Notes: a model not told the origin generated them from the letters alone. A stretch of DNA of 64,000 nt from Verrucomicrobiota bacterium (GCA_029573725.1 JAKQDQ010000178.1:1-64000); one strand, 5' to 3'. Counted from the stretch's first letter, positions 42,206 to 51,073 are shown. Program-made: numbers and translations.

Positions 42206-43594
42206 GTGAAACCGATTTTGACCATCGCAGTGTTGACGTGGAAGGCGGCCTTCCGATTCCGGCTGTTCCTCGTTTTGGCGCTCCTGTTGCTGGCGGCGGT
42301 GGTGGGGCTCCCGCTGCTGATCAAGGACGACGGTACGGCCCGCGGCTTCACCCAGATCCTCCTCACTTATACGCTGAGCAGCATCACCGGATTGCTGGGG
42401 CTCTCGACCCTCTGGCTGGCCTGCGGCACGCTGGCGCGCGACATTGAGGAAGGGCCGATGCAAATGGTGGTGGTGAAACCCATTGCCCGCTGGCAAATCT
42501 GGATTGGCAAATGGATGGGCTTGATGTCCTTGAACGCCGCCCTGGTGCTCCTCTCCGGGCTGGGGGTGTTTGCCACCCTGCAATGGCGCGCCGCACGTCT
42601 GCCGGCGGCGGAACAGCAAAAACTCCGCAACGAAGTGCTGGTGGCCCGCGCCTCGGCCCGCCCCCCCTCGCTGGCCGCGGAAATCACCCAGGAAACAGAC
42701 GCCCAATTGCAGGCGGCCCGGGAGAAAAATCCGCACCTGACCAGGCCGGAGGTGGCGCAATTACGCGAGCAAATCCGCCAGAACCTGCTGGCCTACATCC
42801 AGAATGTCCCGCCCGGGTACCAACAGAGCTGGAAAATTGACCTTGGCTACGCCAGAAACTTTTTGCACGGGCAACCGTTGTATCTGCGGATCAAATTCAA
42901 CACGTCCGAACAAAATGTGTCGCAAACCTTCCCGGTACTCTGGCAGGTGGGCGTGCCCCAGGAAACTCCGCTGTGGCAAACCGCAGAACCCATGAGCCTG
43001 GCGCCGGACACCTTCCACGAATTCGAAATTCCGTCGGACCTCTTCGATTCACACGGCATCCTGACCGTGACGGTGATCAATCCCAACAACATCGCGTTGC
43101 TGTTCACCACCACGGAGGGCATCGAGGTCCTGTATCGCGACGGGAATTTCGCCCTGAATTTCGCGCGCGGACTGGGCATCATTTTTTGCTGGCTGGCGTT
43201 GCTGGCGGCGCTGGGGCTGACGATGGCCAGCTTTCTCTCCTTTCCGGTCGCCGCCTTTGCCGCCTGCGCCGCGTTGGTGGTGGTCTTTTCCTCGGGTATT
43301 TTGAAGAACGCTGTTGCCGAAGGCACTTTCATGACCTACAACCAGGAAACCGGCGAGCGCGGTTCGCCGTTGGATCCGGTGGTCATCCCCATCTTTCAAG
43401 GCATCCTGACGGTCATCAATCTTGCCAGGGATTTTTCGCCCATTGACCAGTTGAGCGCCGGACGGAGCATCACCTGGCTGGAACTCTGCCGGGCCGTGTT
43501 GCAGATCATTTTCGTGCTGGGTGGAATCCTGGCCGCCTGCGGCATCTGGGCCTTTACCCGGCGCGAATTGGCCGCCGCCCAGCCGCAATCCTGA
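42206..43594 (+). CDS. ABC-2-type permease with large extracytoplasmic loop
   Basis: 462 residues; GTG 42206 in GCGTGAAACCGATTTTG. The N-terminal helix pair is FRLFLVLALLLLAAVVGLPL and LTYTLSSITGLLGLSTLWLA. The cytoplasmic coupling segment follows (CGTLARDIEEGPMQMVVVKP then IARWQIWIGKWMGLM, the ABC-2 RD-IE-xG-xxxxxxxKPI pattern). A ~250-residue extracytoplasmic domain then precedes the C-terminal helices GIIFCWLALLAALGLTMASF, FAACAALVVVFSSGIL and VLQIIFVLGGILAACGIWAF. The large loop, with beta-rich content (LYLRIKFNTSEQNVSQTFPV), is suggestive of binding. It is likely the partner of the ATPase directly upstream. Confidence 0.87.
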   Translation: MKPILTIAVLTWKAAFRFRLFLVLALLLLAAVVGLPLLIKDDGTARGFTQILLTYTLSSITGLLGLSTLWLACGTLARDIEEGPMQMVVVKPIARWQIWIGKWMGLMSLNAALVLLSGLGVFATLQWRAARLPAAEQQKLRNEVLVARASARPPSLAAEITQETDAQLQAAREKNPHLTRPEVAQLREQIRQNLLAYIQNVPPGYQQSWKIDLGYARNFLHGQPLYLRIKFNTSEQNVSQTFPVLWQVGVPQETPLWQTAEPMSLAPDTFHEFEIPSDLFDSHGILTVTVINPNNIALLFTTTEGIEVLYRDGNFALNFARGLGIIFCWLALLAALGLTMASFLSFPVAAFAACAALVVVFSSGILKNAVAEGTFMTYNQETGERGSPLDPVVIPIFQGILTVINLARDFSPIDQLSAGRSITWLELCRAVLQIIFVLGGILAACGIWAFTRRELAAAQPQS

Positions 43595-43607
43595 CGCCGT
43601 CCCGCTC

Positions 43608-45137
43608 ATGACTGCCCGCCCCAAAAAAATTCTGCTCCTGCTGCTGGCGCTCCTCATGTTGCTCGGGACGACCTTCATGCAGCGCCGGTTGAATCACGAT
43701 CGGGAAACGCTCGGGTTGACCCGCGTGACCCCGCTGCAAAACGCGCCGCCCTTGCTGGCCTTCACCACGGTGGCGCTGGGCGGGTTTCGGGGCCTGATCG
43801 CCAACTTCCTGTGGATTCGCGCCACGGAATTGCAGGATGAGGACAAATTTTTCGAGATGGCGCAGCTCTCCGACTGGATCACCAAGCTCGAACCGCACTT
43901 CAGCGCCGTCTGGGTGTTCCAAGCCTGGAACATGTCCTACAACATTTCGGTCAAATTCAAGGATTATCCGGATCGCTGGCGCTGGGTGCAGCGGGGCATC
44001 GAACTGCTCCGGGACGAAGGGCTGAAGTATAATCCCAACGACGTCCAGCTCTACCGCGAACTGGCCTGGCACTTTCAGCACAAACTGGGGGCCAACCTGG
44101 ACGATGCGAACGTTTATTACAAAAACGAGTGGCTCAAGGAAATGTCCGAGGTGTTCGGCAAAGGCGAACCGCAGCTCGATCTTTTGCTGCACCCCCAAAC
44201 CCCGGAGGAATTTCAACGCCTCGAGATCCTGACCAACCGGTTCAAGATGGACCCGGCGTTCATGGTCCGGGTGAACGAAACCTACGGACCCCTGGAATGG
44301 CGGTTGCCGGAAGCGCACGCAATTTATTGGGCCGCGCTGGGACTCGAGAAGGCCCGGCAGCACCCCACCAAGGTCAAGAAGGAGGATTTGATTCAACTGC
44401 GCCGCGTCATCTATCAATCCATGCAGTTGAGTTTCCAACGCGGCCGTCTGCTGGCCGATCCATTCACCAAGACGTTCGACACCCTGCCGAACCTCGACAT
44501 CGTCCAGAAGGTCAGCGACGCCTACGAGCAGGCCATGATTGACGAACCGAACATGCGCAGCAACATCGAGACCGCGCACCGCAACCTGCTCATCAACGCC
44601 GCCTATTTCCTTTACGAAAACGACCGCATTCCGGAAGCGCTCAAATGGTATCGCTACCTTGGCCAGAAATACCCGGATAAACCGCTCATCACCGGCCAGC
44701 CCGATTCCCTGCCCGGCAAAATCACCCTGGAGGAGTTCGCCTTGAACCGCATCACCGAAGACGTCAGCGAGACTTCCCGCGACCGGGTCCGGGCCGCCAT
44801 CCTGGGTCAGACCATCACGAGCTACCGGGAATTGATTTTGGGCAACAAACAACGCTACGAAGGCTTGCGCCACCTGGCGCGCATCCTCCGCGCCACGTAC
44901 ATGAAAAAAATCGGCGGCAGTCAGGGGCGCATTGACGCCATCGGACTGCCTTCGGACCAGGAAATGGAGAAGGAAGCCCTGCAAGCGGTCTTGGACCCCG
45001 AAAAGGCGCTCTGGCCCTATGAAATGCGCGCCGCGCTTCGCGCCGCCCTGAACCTGCCGCCCGAACCGCCGCCCGCCGATCACCCGGAAACGCCCCCGGC
45101 CGCCACCACCAATGCGCCCGCCGCCTCACAGAAATAA
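43608..45137 (+). CDS. membrane-anchored periplasmic helical-repeat protein of unknown function
   Basis: 509 residues. N-terminal anchor KILLLLLALLMLLGTTFMQR, then a large soluble part. LLAFTTVALGGFRGLIANFL starts a region of helical repeats: WIRATELQDEDKFFEMAQLS and DWITKLEPHFSAVWVFQAWN, then WVQRGIELLRDEGLKYNPND and RNLLINAAYFLYENDRIPEA then LKWYRYLGQKYPD, reading like TPR-type units. The C-terminal tail is Pro/Ala-rich. It sits 13 bases after the permease gene and is likely the last gene of the operon. No family name is known to me. I infer a scaffold or assembly role for the transporter. Confidence 0.75.
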   Translation: MTARPKKILLLLLALLMLLGTTFMQRRLNHDRETLGLTRVTPLQNAPPLLAFTTVALGGFRGLIANFLWIRATELQDEDKFFEMAQLSDWITKLEPHFSAVWVFQAWNMSYNISVKFKDYPDRWRWVQRGIELLRDEGLKYNPNDVQLYRELAWHFQHKLGANLDDANVYYKNEWLKEMSEVFGKGEPQLDLLLHPQTPEEFQRLEILTNRFKMDPAFMVRVNETYGPLEWRLPEAHAIYWAALGLEKARQHPTKVKKEDLIQLRRVIYQSMQLSFQRGRLLADPFTKTFDTLPNLDIVQKVSDAYEQAMIDEPNMRSNIETAHRNLLINAAYFLYENDRIPEALKWYRYLGQKYPDKPLITGQPDSLPGKITLEEFALNRITEDVSETSRDRVRAAILGQTITSYRELILGNKQRYEGLRHLARILRATYMKKIGGSQGRIDAIGLPSDQEMEKEALQAVLDPEKALWPYEMRAALRAALNLPPEPPPADHPETPPAATTNAPAASQK

Positions 45138-45260
45138 TTTCCCACGCCCACCCGGGTGGGATAGACATTCCGCGCTGCGGCATCGGCCCGCCGGGTGCAT
45201 GGACGGCAGTTTCCACGGCTTTGCGCTTGCCAGGCTTCCGGTTGTGGATTGAAGCTGGGG

Positions 45261-45917
45261 ATGATGAAAATCGTGGCCCATCTCCATGTGATCGTGTTCT
45301 TGCTTTGCGGGGTTCGTATCGCCGCCGGCGCGGAAGAATTATTTCGCGACGAGTTCAAACATCAGCTGGGAAAGGACTGGGTGTGGATTCGGGAGGACGC
45401 GACGAATTGGCGGGTCGGCACCAACGGCCTGGAAATCCGTCCGCGCCCCGGCAATTTGTGGGGCCCGCCCAATGACGCGCGCAATGTGCTTACCCGCCCG
45501 GTGGCCGCCCCCACAAATGCCACGCTGGAAATTTCCGTGATGGTGGAAAACCATCCTTCCCATCAGTACGAGCAGGCCAATCTGGCCTGGTATTATGATG
45601 ACCGCCACATGGTCAAATTGGGATTGGAGTTGGTGGACGAGAAGTTGTGCATCGTGATGGGCCGTGAAGAACAGGATCGAACGCGAACGGTGGCGTTGCT
45701 GCCGGTTGCCACGAATCGCGTGTCCCTGCGCCTGACCGTCCGGGACCACTCCCTCCGCGGCGACTATCAGCTCGGCGACGAGCCCGCCTGGCGCACCGCC
45801 GGGCAATGCACGCTGCCGGTTCACGGCGCGCCCAAAATCAGCCTGCAGGTTTATCAAGGCACCGAAACCACCGCGCATTGGGCGCGCTTCCGTGATTTCG
45901 TAATCCGCCGCCGCTGA
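45261..45917 (+). CDS. secreted DUF1349-like (laminin-G-fold) protein
   Basis: 218 residues from ATG 45261, which is preceded by GGATTGAAGCTGGGG and followed by a signal peptide ending near VRIAAGAEE. The mature part is beta-rich: LFRDEFKHQLGKDWVWIRED, TLEISVMVENHPSHQYEQAN, LAWYYDDRHMVKLGLELVDE and KISLQVYQGTETTAHWARFR DF. It resembles the GH43-C2/DUF1349 concanavalin-like domain seen in carbohydrate-related secreted proteins. No catalytic residues are recognised. It converges with the GDSL gene that ends 39 bases downstream. Confidence 0.75.
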   Translation: MMKIVAHLHVIVFLLCGVRIAAGAEELFRDEFKHQLGKDWVWIREDATNWRVGTNGLEIRPRPGNLWGPPNDARNVLTRPVAAPTNATLEISVMVENHPSHQYEQANLAWYYDDRHMVKLGLELVDEKLCIVMGREEQDRTRTVALLPVATNRVSLRLTVRDHSLRGDYQLGDEPAWRTAGQCTLPVHGAPKISLQVYQGTETTAHWARFRDFVIRRR

Positions 45918-45956
45918 TTTGTTCCCCGGCTTGACGGCCGCCGGTGGAAACCCAAC

Positions 45957-47108
45957 TCAACGCGCAGACTTCAGGGCGCGCTGCAGGTCGGGCTGCAGCC
46001 CTTCCGCCATCCGCGCAAAACCCAGATCCGTGGGGTGTACGCCGTCCACCGTGCCCAAGCCATCCAGACCGATCAATTGACCGCCGGAAACATAGGTCAG
46101 GTGTTTGATCCCCGCTTCCTGCAGACGCTGATAAACCTGTTGCAACGCGGCGTTCTTGGCGGCGATGTTCTCACGCGTGGCCGTCACCAGTTCTCCGGCA
46201 GGGTAATCAATGCTTTCCACCAACAGAATGGGCGTGTCCGGATGCGCCTGCCGCAGAGTCTTCACCAACGGCTCCAAACGTTCGGTGACCATTTCCGCCG
46301 TCATATTGGGCAGCGGATCCAGGACGTAAACGGCCGGGGCCAGCTCGGCCAGCAAAGCGGCCATTTCGGGCTCACTGTGGGCATTGCCGGAAAACCCCAG
46401 ATTGATCGTCGGCCAGTCCAGGCTCCGGCCGAGCAGCGCGGGATAGGCCATGCCTGAACGTGACGCACATCCCCCCTGTGTGATGGAGGTCCCGTAAAAC
46501 ACGACGGGTTTGGCGGTCGCCGGGGGCGCGGCGCGCAATTTCGCTTCCGGTGGAACGCCAAGCTGCAATTCTTTGACGCCGTTGTACAGCGGCAGGTACA
46601 GCGCAAATTCCCGTTCCTTTGCCGCCAGTCCGCTCACGAGCGACTTCTCATTCGTCGGGAAGTGTTCCGGACGCCCGGTCCCGATCCAATGCCACCGGCC
46701 GTTTTCCTTGACATACAAATCCAGCCCACTGACGCCGGTGGCCGCCATGTGCGACATCGCGAGCGACTCCTTCCGCACGGTCCAGCGGGCCGACAACGCC
46801 GTGGCATCGGTCACAAAGCGCACGCGCAATCCGGCGGAATCGTGGCTCAGACCCCAGACCGAAGCGCGCACCCGCCCTTCCGCTTTCGCCGGCAGCCGGT
46901 CGTAAAAGTCCTTGGTGTCCGACCAGCCCCGGCCTTCAAGGGTCAATTCGCGCGCGTCAACCCACCGCGGTCCCGTTGCCGGCGGCGTCACCGGCGTCCC
47001 GGCACACCACGAGTTGCGCATGCCGCCAGCCATCAGCAGGCCAAGCAGCACGCCGATGCGCCCCATCCGGCAAGGGGCGTTCCGCAGTGAAAGGCTTCCA
47101 GTCATCAC
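45957..47108 (-). CDS. secreted SGNH/GDSL-type hydrolase
   Basis: 383 residues, with a signal peptide in GRIGVLLGLLMAGGMRNSWC. A beta-rich N-terminal jelly-roll-like domain precedes the SGNH core: VVFYGTSITQGGCASRSGMA (block I, Ser), INLGFSGNAHSEPEMAALL (block II, Gly), PNMTAEMVTERLEPLV (block III, Asn) and DGVHPTDLGFARMAEGL (block V, Asp and His). All catalytic positions are present. Known relatives include acetyl-xylan esterases and sialate O-acetylesterases, often beside carbohydrate loci. Transcription starts independently, since an intrinsic terminator closes the upstream operon. Confidence 0.9.
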   Translation of the reverse strand: MMTGSLSLRNAPCRMGRIGVLLGLLMAGGMRNSWCAGTPVTPPATGPRWVDARELTLEGRGWSDTKDFYDRLPAKAEGRVRASVWGLSHDSAGLRVRFVTDATALSARWTVRKESLAMSHMAATGVSGLDLYVKENGRWHWIGTGRPEHFPTNEKSLVSGLAAKEREFALYLPLYNGVKELQLGVPPEAKLRAAPPATAKPVVFYGTSITQGGCASRSGMAYPALLGRSLDWPTINLGFSGNAHSEPEMAALLAELAPAVYVLDPLPNMTAEMVTERLEPLVKTLRQAHPDTPILLVESIDYPAGELVTATRENIAAKNAALQQVYQRLQEAGIKHLTYVSGGQLIGLDGLGTVDGVHPTDLGFARMAEGLQPDLQRALKSAR

Positions 47109-47192
47109 CGGCTATTCAACGAAACCCGGCCAGCCACGGCAATCTTGAACATGATTGCCGTCGCCATGGGGACAGCGGCAGGCCATCCCGAC

Positions 47193-47216
47193 AAAAAAGG
47201 CGTCCGTACGGACGCC
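47193..47216 (-). terminator. Rho-independent terminator of the TIM-barrel/DUF1080/ThuA operon
   Basis: On the minus strand GGCGTCC-GTAC-GGACGCC (47216-47199) is a perfect 7-bp stem with a tetraloop, followed by TTTTTT (47198-47193). It lies 22 bases past the stop codon of the small lipoprotein gene. Confidence 0.9.
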
Positions 47217-47238
47217 CTGACTGAATCCACGTGCTCCG

Positions 47239-47625
47239 TCAAGGATTGGCCTGCTCCACAATCTGCAAGGTATAGGTCTTGGAGGAGGCGCTGCCTTTTT
47301 TGGGGCCGCCAAAATCGTTGTACAGATAATCGAACTTGTAGTGGTAGCGCACGGAACTCACCCCGGCCGGCACGGGGATCAACGCCTCCCAACGATCACT
47401 CATCAGATGCGTCCGCTTCATTGGATAGGTTTCCTTCCCGACAATCACTGCGGCTTGGATGCTGTCCCAGCGCAGGGATTGCTGTTCGGAAGAAAACTTG
47501 ACCTCGACGAGATAGAGATCGGTGGGATTACGCGGTTGACGTTGCGCGGAAATATTGGTGCTGACCGCGGCGCAACCCGCCACCAGAGCGAGCGCGGCCA
47601 GAAGGAGCAAGGATTTCTTCCACAT
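47239..47625 (-). CDS. small lipoprotein of unknown function
   Basis: 128 residues. A lipoprotein signal (LLLLAALALVAGCAAVS, lipobox VAGC) is followed by a ~105-residue beta-rich domain: DLYLVEVKFSSEQQSLRWDS, IQAAVIVGKETYPMKRTHLM and SVRYHYKFDYLYNDFGGPKK. No family is recognised. The ATG at 47625 was chosen from the lipoprotein signal; the frame is open upstream without signal-like content. It lies 106 bases after the ThuA gene and is followed by the terminator. Confidence 0.75.
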   Translation of the reverse strand: MWKKSLLLLAALALVAGCAAVSTNISAQRQPRNPTDLYLVEVKFSSEQQSLRWDSIQAAVIVGKETYPMKRTHLMSDRWEALIPVPAGVSSVRYHYKFDYLYNDFGGPKKGSASSKTYTLQIVEQANP

Positions 47626-47731
47626 AACGCTGCGTAGCCTGACATGACCCCGGCGCGTTTGTAAAGGTGGATTTCCACGCGCAACCATCGCCAGCCGGAG
47701 CTCTCCAACCCGGCGGTTTTCCAGCCAGCCG

Positions 47732-48664
47732 TTACCGGCGAACCGGCGCGGGCGCCCCCGGTGCGCGCGGCGGCGCCGGCGGCCGTCGCGGTCCCTTCTC
47801 GTCCTGATTGGCGGCCAGTTGAGCCGGGGTGGGATGACTGTCCACTCCGCCTGCCGGAACTTCCACGTGCGCTGTCCAGAGAATCGCATTTAACACCAGT
47901 TTACGCATGTGGTCATTGGCCCAGTTCTTGTGAAAATGTCCGCCGGTGAAACCAAACCCCCGTCCGCCGCCCGCCCGCTCCGCGGCCCAGGCCACGTGTT
48001 GCAAATCACCGCGCGCCACCATCGCGCGCATGGCCGGATTGCCCTCGTGCGGACCGTCGTGGCGATTGGTCGTGCTGCCGTCCGGCACGGCGCTCAACAG
48101 GGGCGTAACGCCGGTCATGCCGTCCCGAAAGCGCATGTTGAAGTACCATTCGTCCAGGATGTGAAACGGTTTCACTCCCCGCGCAACCGGATGCTCCGGC
48201 AGGGATTGGAAGTGGGCGTCCCAGTGGGGATTGACCGACCAGTTGATCTCAAACGCGCCGCCGATCCATTTCAAAAATTCCCGCTCGCCCTTCTCCATGG
48301 TTGGTTCGGTGGCATAGTGCAGACAAACCAATCCCACCCCCTGATCCATCAACGCCCCGATGGTTTTCAGATGATCCCCCTGGAGCAGCGGATGGCCGCC
48401 GCCGCCGTCGGCATAGACCACAATGGTGGCGGCGTTTGCAAATGCCTGCGGATCGGCCGGCCAGCCGTTGGAATAAACCACGGTTGTGAGGCCCGGGGTG
48501 TTTTGCAGGCAGGTTTGGAACAGCAGGCAGCCCGCCCGGTGCTCATGTTCCCCCGGGCCGTGGCTCGGAGTACCGGCAATGAACACGATTTTCTTGTCGG
48601 CCGCCTGTAAAGCCAGTGCGGCCAGCCAGCCCAGCACGCCCAAACCCACGATCAGTTTTTTCAT
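47732..48664 (-). CDS. secreted ThuA-domain protein
   Basis: 310 residues, with a signal peptide ending ALALQAADKK. The ThuA (class I glutamine-amidotransferase-like) fold follows: KIVFIAGTPSHGPGEHEHRA, AATIVVYADGGGGHPLLQGD, VGLVCLHYATEPTMEKGERE, WYFNMRFRDGMTGVTPL and GGRGFGFTGGHFHKNWANDH. The conserved H and E residues of the family are visible. Family knowledge: ThuA proteins accompany trehalose and related disaccharide 3-oxidation/isomerisation loci, and their exact activity is unsettled. The Pro/Arg-rich tail is probably linker. It lies 26 bases downstream of the DUF1080 gene. Confidence 0.88.
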   Translation of the reverse strand: MKKLIVGLGVLGWLAALALQAADKKIVFIAGTPSHGPGEHEHRAGCLLFQTCLQNTPGLTTVVYSNGWPADPQAFANAATIVVYADGGGGHPLLQGDHLKTIGALMDQGVGLVCLHYATEPTMEKGEREFLKWIGGAFEINWSVNPHWDAHFQSLPEHPVARGVKPFHILDEWYFNMRFRDGMTGVTPLLSAVPDGSTTNRHDGPHEGNPAMRAMVARGDLQHVAWAAERAGGGRGFGFTGGHFHKNWANDHMRKLVLNAILWTAHVEVPAGGVDSHPTPAQLAANQDEKGPRRPPAPPRAPGAPAPVRR

Positions 48665-48690
48665 GTGCTCCTCGTGTCAACAGCGCCGGT

Positions 48691-49782
48691 TTATTTGCGC
48701 CGACAGGTGATGATGGCCTCCCCAAAATCGGGTGCCCCGTCAAAATGAGTCGGCCGTCCTGCGCCGTCCTGCGTTGAAAAACGAATGCGCAAAACGTCGT
48801 CGTTAAATTCGTAGATCGCCGGAATCAGCCGCCCGGCCCCAGGTCCGGTGTCGGGAAAAATATCCAGCCGTCCGGGCGTCTGGCTGGCGTCCAGGGCAAT
48901 CGTGCCCGCGTCCCCTTCGCCATGTTTCTCCGTGCGGTATTGCTTCCCGTTGATCGTGATGGACATACGATCGAAATCCTCCTGGAGCGTGCCGGTGTTG
49001 TCCGCCTGGACGTGGGTGACAAGCCACGCGCCCTGCAGGGCGGCGAGATCGCCGGCCGTGCGGTTGGTCAATGACTTGAGGCGCAGGTCCTTGAACTCAA
49101 CCGTCATGGGGCTGCCCGCGTGCAGCTGCAGGGCCACCACGCCGGAACGCAGCGCTTTGTCCGCACACGCATCAATCACGTCCACCGTCTGGCGGCCGTT
49201 GATGAAATGCTGCAAATGATTGCCCCGGGCAATGATTGTGTAGTCGTTCCAGGCACCGGACTTGATGGCGGCTTGAATTTCCGCCGAGTCACCCAGCGAG
49301 CCGGTGACTTGTTTTTTACCGTCAGCATCCCAAATCACCTTTTCCCCGCGCAACGCCATGATGCCTCGATTTCCCGCGCCGCCCTGTTCATCATAAAGAA
49401 TGCCGGTGTAATTCGGCCCCGCTTCCATGTCCGCCTGGTACCCGCCCACGGCCCAGCCCGGGCGCTTGAGGACCTTGCTGCGATACTGGATGCCCGAATT
49501 GGCAAAACCTTCGTTGTTATTCGGAGTAATCCGAAACGAACAGCGCAACTCGAAATCCGCAACTTCGCCATTGGTCCAAATCAGGAAGGTGTTCGCCTTG
49601 AGCGGATAATCCACCGTCGTTCGGCCCACGATGACGCCCTCGCGCGCCGACCACAGTTTCGGATCGCCCTCCCAGCCGTCCAGATTTTTGCCGTTGAAGA
49701 GGGGCGTAAAATCATCCGCCGCCAAGGCGGCCCCCGTCGCCACGACGCCCAGGGCCAGCGTGAAAATCCAATGTAGTTTCAT
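48691..49782 (-). CDS. DUF1080 protein (3-keto-glycoside hydrolase/lyase-like) with C-terminal TIGR03067-like domain
   Basis: 363 residues, signal peptide ALGVVATGAALAADD. DUF1080 at ~22-225: FTPLFNGKNLDGWEGDPKLW, TNGEVADFELRCSFRITPNN, NEGFANSGIQYRSKVL and GNHLQHFINGRQTVDVID, the complete concanavalin-like pattern. The second domain at ~240-363 reads LAALQGAWLVTHVQADNTGT and RIRFSTQDGAGRPTHFD, typical of the planctomycete/verrucomicrobial TIGR03067 family. DUF1080 members include enzymes that cleave 3-keto-glycosides after oxidation of the sugar C3. The neighbouring TIM-barrel and ThuA genes support that pathway. The gap to the upstream gene is 18 bases. Confidence 0.88.
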   Translation of the reverse strand: MKLHWIFTLALGVVATGAALAADDFTPLFNGKNLDGWEGDPKLWSAREGVIVGRTTVDYPLKANTFLIWTNGEVADFELRCSFRITPNNNEGFANSGIQYRSKVLKRPGWAVGGYQADMEAGPNYTGILYDEQGGAGNRGIMALRGEKVIWDADGKKQVTGSLGDSAEIQAAIKSGAWNDYTIIARGNHLQHFINGRQTVDVIDACADKALRSGVVALQLHAGSPMTVEFKDLRLKSLTNRTAGDLAALQGAWLVTHVQADNTGTLQEDFDRMSITINGKQYRTEKHGEGDAGTIALDASQTPGRLDIFPDTGPGAGRLIPAIYEFNDDVLRIRFSTQDGAGRPTHFDGAPDFGEAIITCRRK

Positions 49783-49800
49783 GATGAGATTGCTGACGGT

Positions 49801-50646
49801 CTATTTGAGGGTTCGCTGCAAAAACGCGAGGCCCTTGACGGCGATTTCATTCCGGGTCGGTTCAATCCGCCGCCAGATGGCGGCGGCGCGGGCAATCACC
49901 TTCACGTCCGTGGTGAAGGATTCAATGGTGACGTTGCCTTGATAGCGAATGTCCTTGAGCGCCTTGGCGATGGCGGGCCAGTCCAAATGATCGTTGCCCG
50001 GGGTGCCGCGATCGCTGCCGCAGGCGTGGAAGTGTCCCAGATGCCGGCCGGCTTTGCGAATGGCGTCCGCCTGAAACTTCTCTTCGATGTTCATGTGAAA
50101 GGTATCGAGATGCAGCTTGAGCGCCGGACTGCCGACGGCTTGAATCAGTTTCAAGCCTTGATCGCAGGTGTTGATGAAGTCGGTTTCAAATCGGTTCAAC
50201 GGCTCGAAGCAAATTTGTCGCCCGCGTTTTTCCGCGTAAGCGCATAGTCCCTTCAAATGCCGCACCACCGTCGCCCATTGCTTGCGATATTCCCCCGGCG
50301 GCACCGCCTCGGCGCGGCCCACCGCCGAATAGACCGGGCCGATCAGCGAGGGGCAATCCAGCACCACCATCTGATCCAGCAACCGCTTCAGGTAGGTCAG
50401 GCCGGTCTTTTGTTGTCTGGCGTTGCCGCGCAAATCCCGGTCCGGACTCATCGCCACGCACACCGAACCACAAATCAACCCGTGCCGGTCCAGTTCACGC
50501 TTGACGCGCACCGGATCAATGTGCGCGGGGTCCTCGATGGGGATTTCCACCGAATCAAACCCCCAGTGCTTGAACTGTTTGAACCAGCGCGTGCTCGCCG
50601 TGGTGAACGGCGAGGTGAACAGGAAGGTGTTGATGCCGAACTTCAT
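49801..50646 (-). CDS. TIM-barrel sugar epimerase/isomerase (tagatose/psicose 3-epimerase family)
   Basis: 281 residues from ATG 50646 (MKFGINTFLFTSPFT). AP-endonuclease-2-type TIM barrel: WGFDSVEIPIEDPAHIDPVR, CFEPLNRFETDFINTCDQG (metal Glu), LKLHLDTFHMNIEEKFQADA (Asp/His), LGHFHACGSDRGTPGNDHLD (His) and NVTIESFTTDVKV (Glu), the four metal ligands of D-tagatose 3-epimerase-like enzymes. It has no signal peptide, so it works in the cytoplasm. It is the first gene of the TIM/DUF1080/ThuA/lipoprotein operon and could act on 3-keto sugars imported after extracellular cleavage. Confidence 0.88.
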   Translation of the reverse strand: MKFGINTFLFTSPFTTASTRWFKQFKHWGFDSVEIPIEDPAHIDPVRVKRELDRHGLICGSVCVAMSPDRDLRGNARQQKTGLTYLKRLLDQMVVLDCPSLIGPVYSAVGRAEAVPPGEYRKQWATVVRHLKGLCAYAEKRGRQICFEPLNRFETDFINTCDQGLKLIQAVGSPALKLHLDTFHMNIEEKFQADAIRKAGRHLGHFHACGSDRGTPGNDHLDWPAIAKALKDIRYQGNVTIESFTTDVKVIARAAAIWRRIEPTRNEIAVKGLAFLQRTLK

Positions 50647-50808
50647 GACAATTTCCGGCACAAGCTACCCCAGCGGTGGCACGGGCAAAAGCTATTTTTC
50701 AGCGGAACGCTGGCCAGAGGGTGGTCTGAATGCGAAACATGCTCGCCACGCCATCACCTGTTTGTAGTACGCGGATTCCGCTGCTTTTCGCGAAGGAATC
50801 TGTAATTT

Positions 50809-51073
50809 ATGTCAATTCGTGGAATCCGTCTCAAAGCACAAGCTGAAATTGACGCCAATAGGAAGCAGGGTTTCACGTTGATTGAACTGCTGGTGGTTAT
50901 TGCGATCATCAGTCCGCAGGGCGAAGATCACAGCCCGGGCGAGGACCTCCCAACGGCAGCCGGAAAGCGGCCCGAGCCGGGGGCGCTTGGTTTTCGGCCT
51001 GGGCGCGTTCGGATTTCCGATTCTTGTGTTTCGGTTCCTTACCCGCGAGCACCAAACCGTCACACCACCATGA
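50809..51073 (+). pseudogene. chimeric remnant: prepilin 5' end joined to the 3' end of a lost paralog gene
   Basis: Codons 1-34 give [17 protein letters not shown], an intact prepilin leader and helix start. At ~50911, where IAILAAM should follow, the sequence switches to DNA homologous to 54851-55070. In the shifted frame it reads VRRAKITARARTSQRQPESG and LVFGLGAFGFPILVFRFL, the C-terminal anchor of the 371-residue protein at 53898. The prepilin frame simply runs on out of frame. A deletion removed the body of both the prepilin gene and an upstream paralog of the tail-anchored gene. It marks the left edge of the AT-richer cassette. Confidence 0.75.

Noticed and set aside
43554-45083. 509-codon minus-strand open frame
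   Set aside because: Antisense to the anchored helical-repeat protein of the operon; no signal or domain, Arg/Gln-rich.
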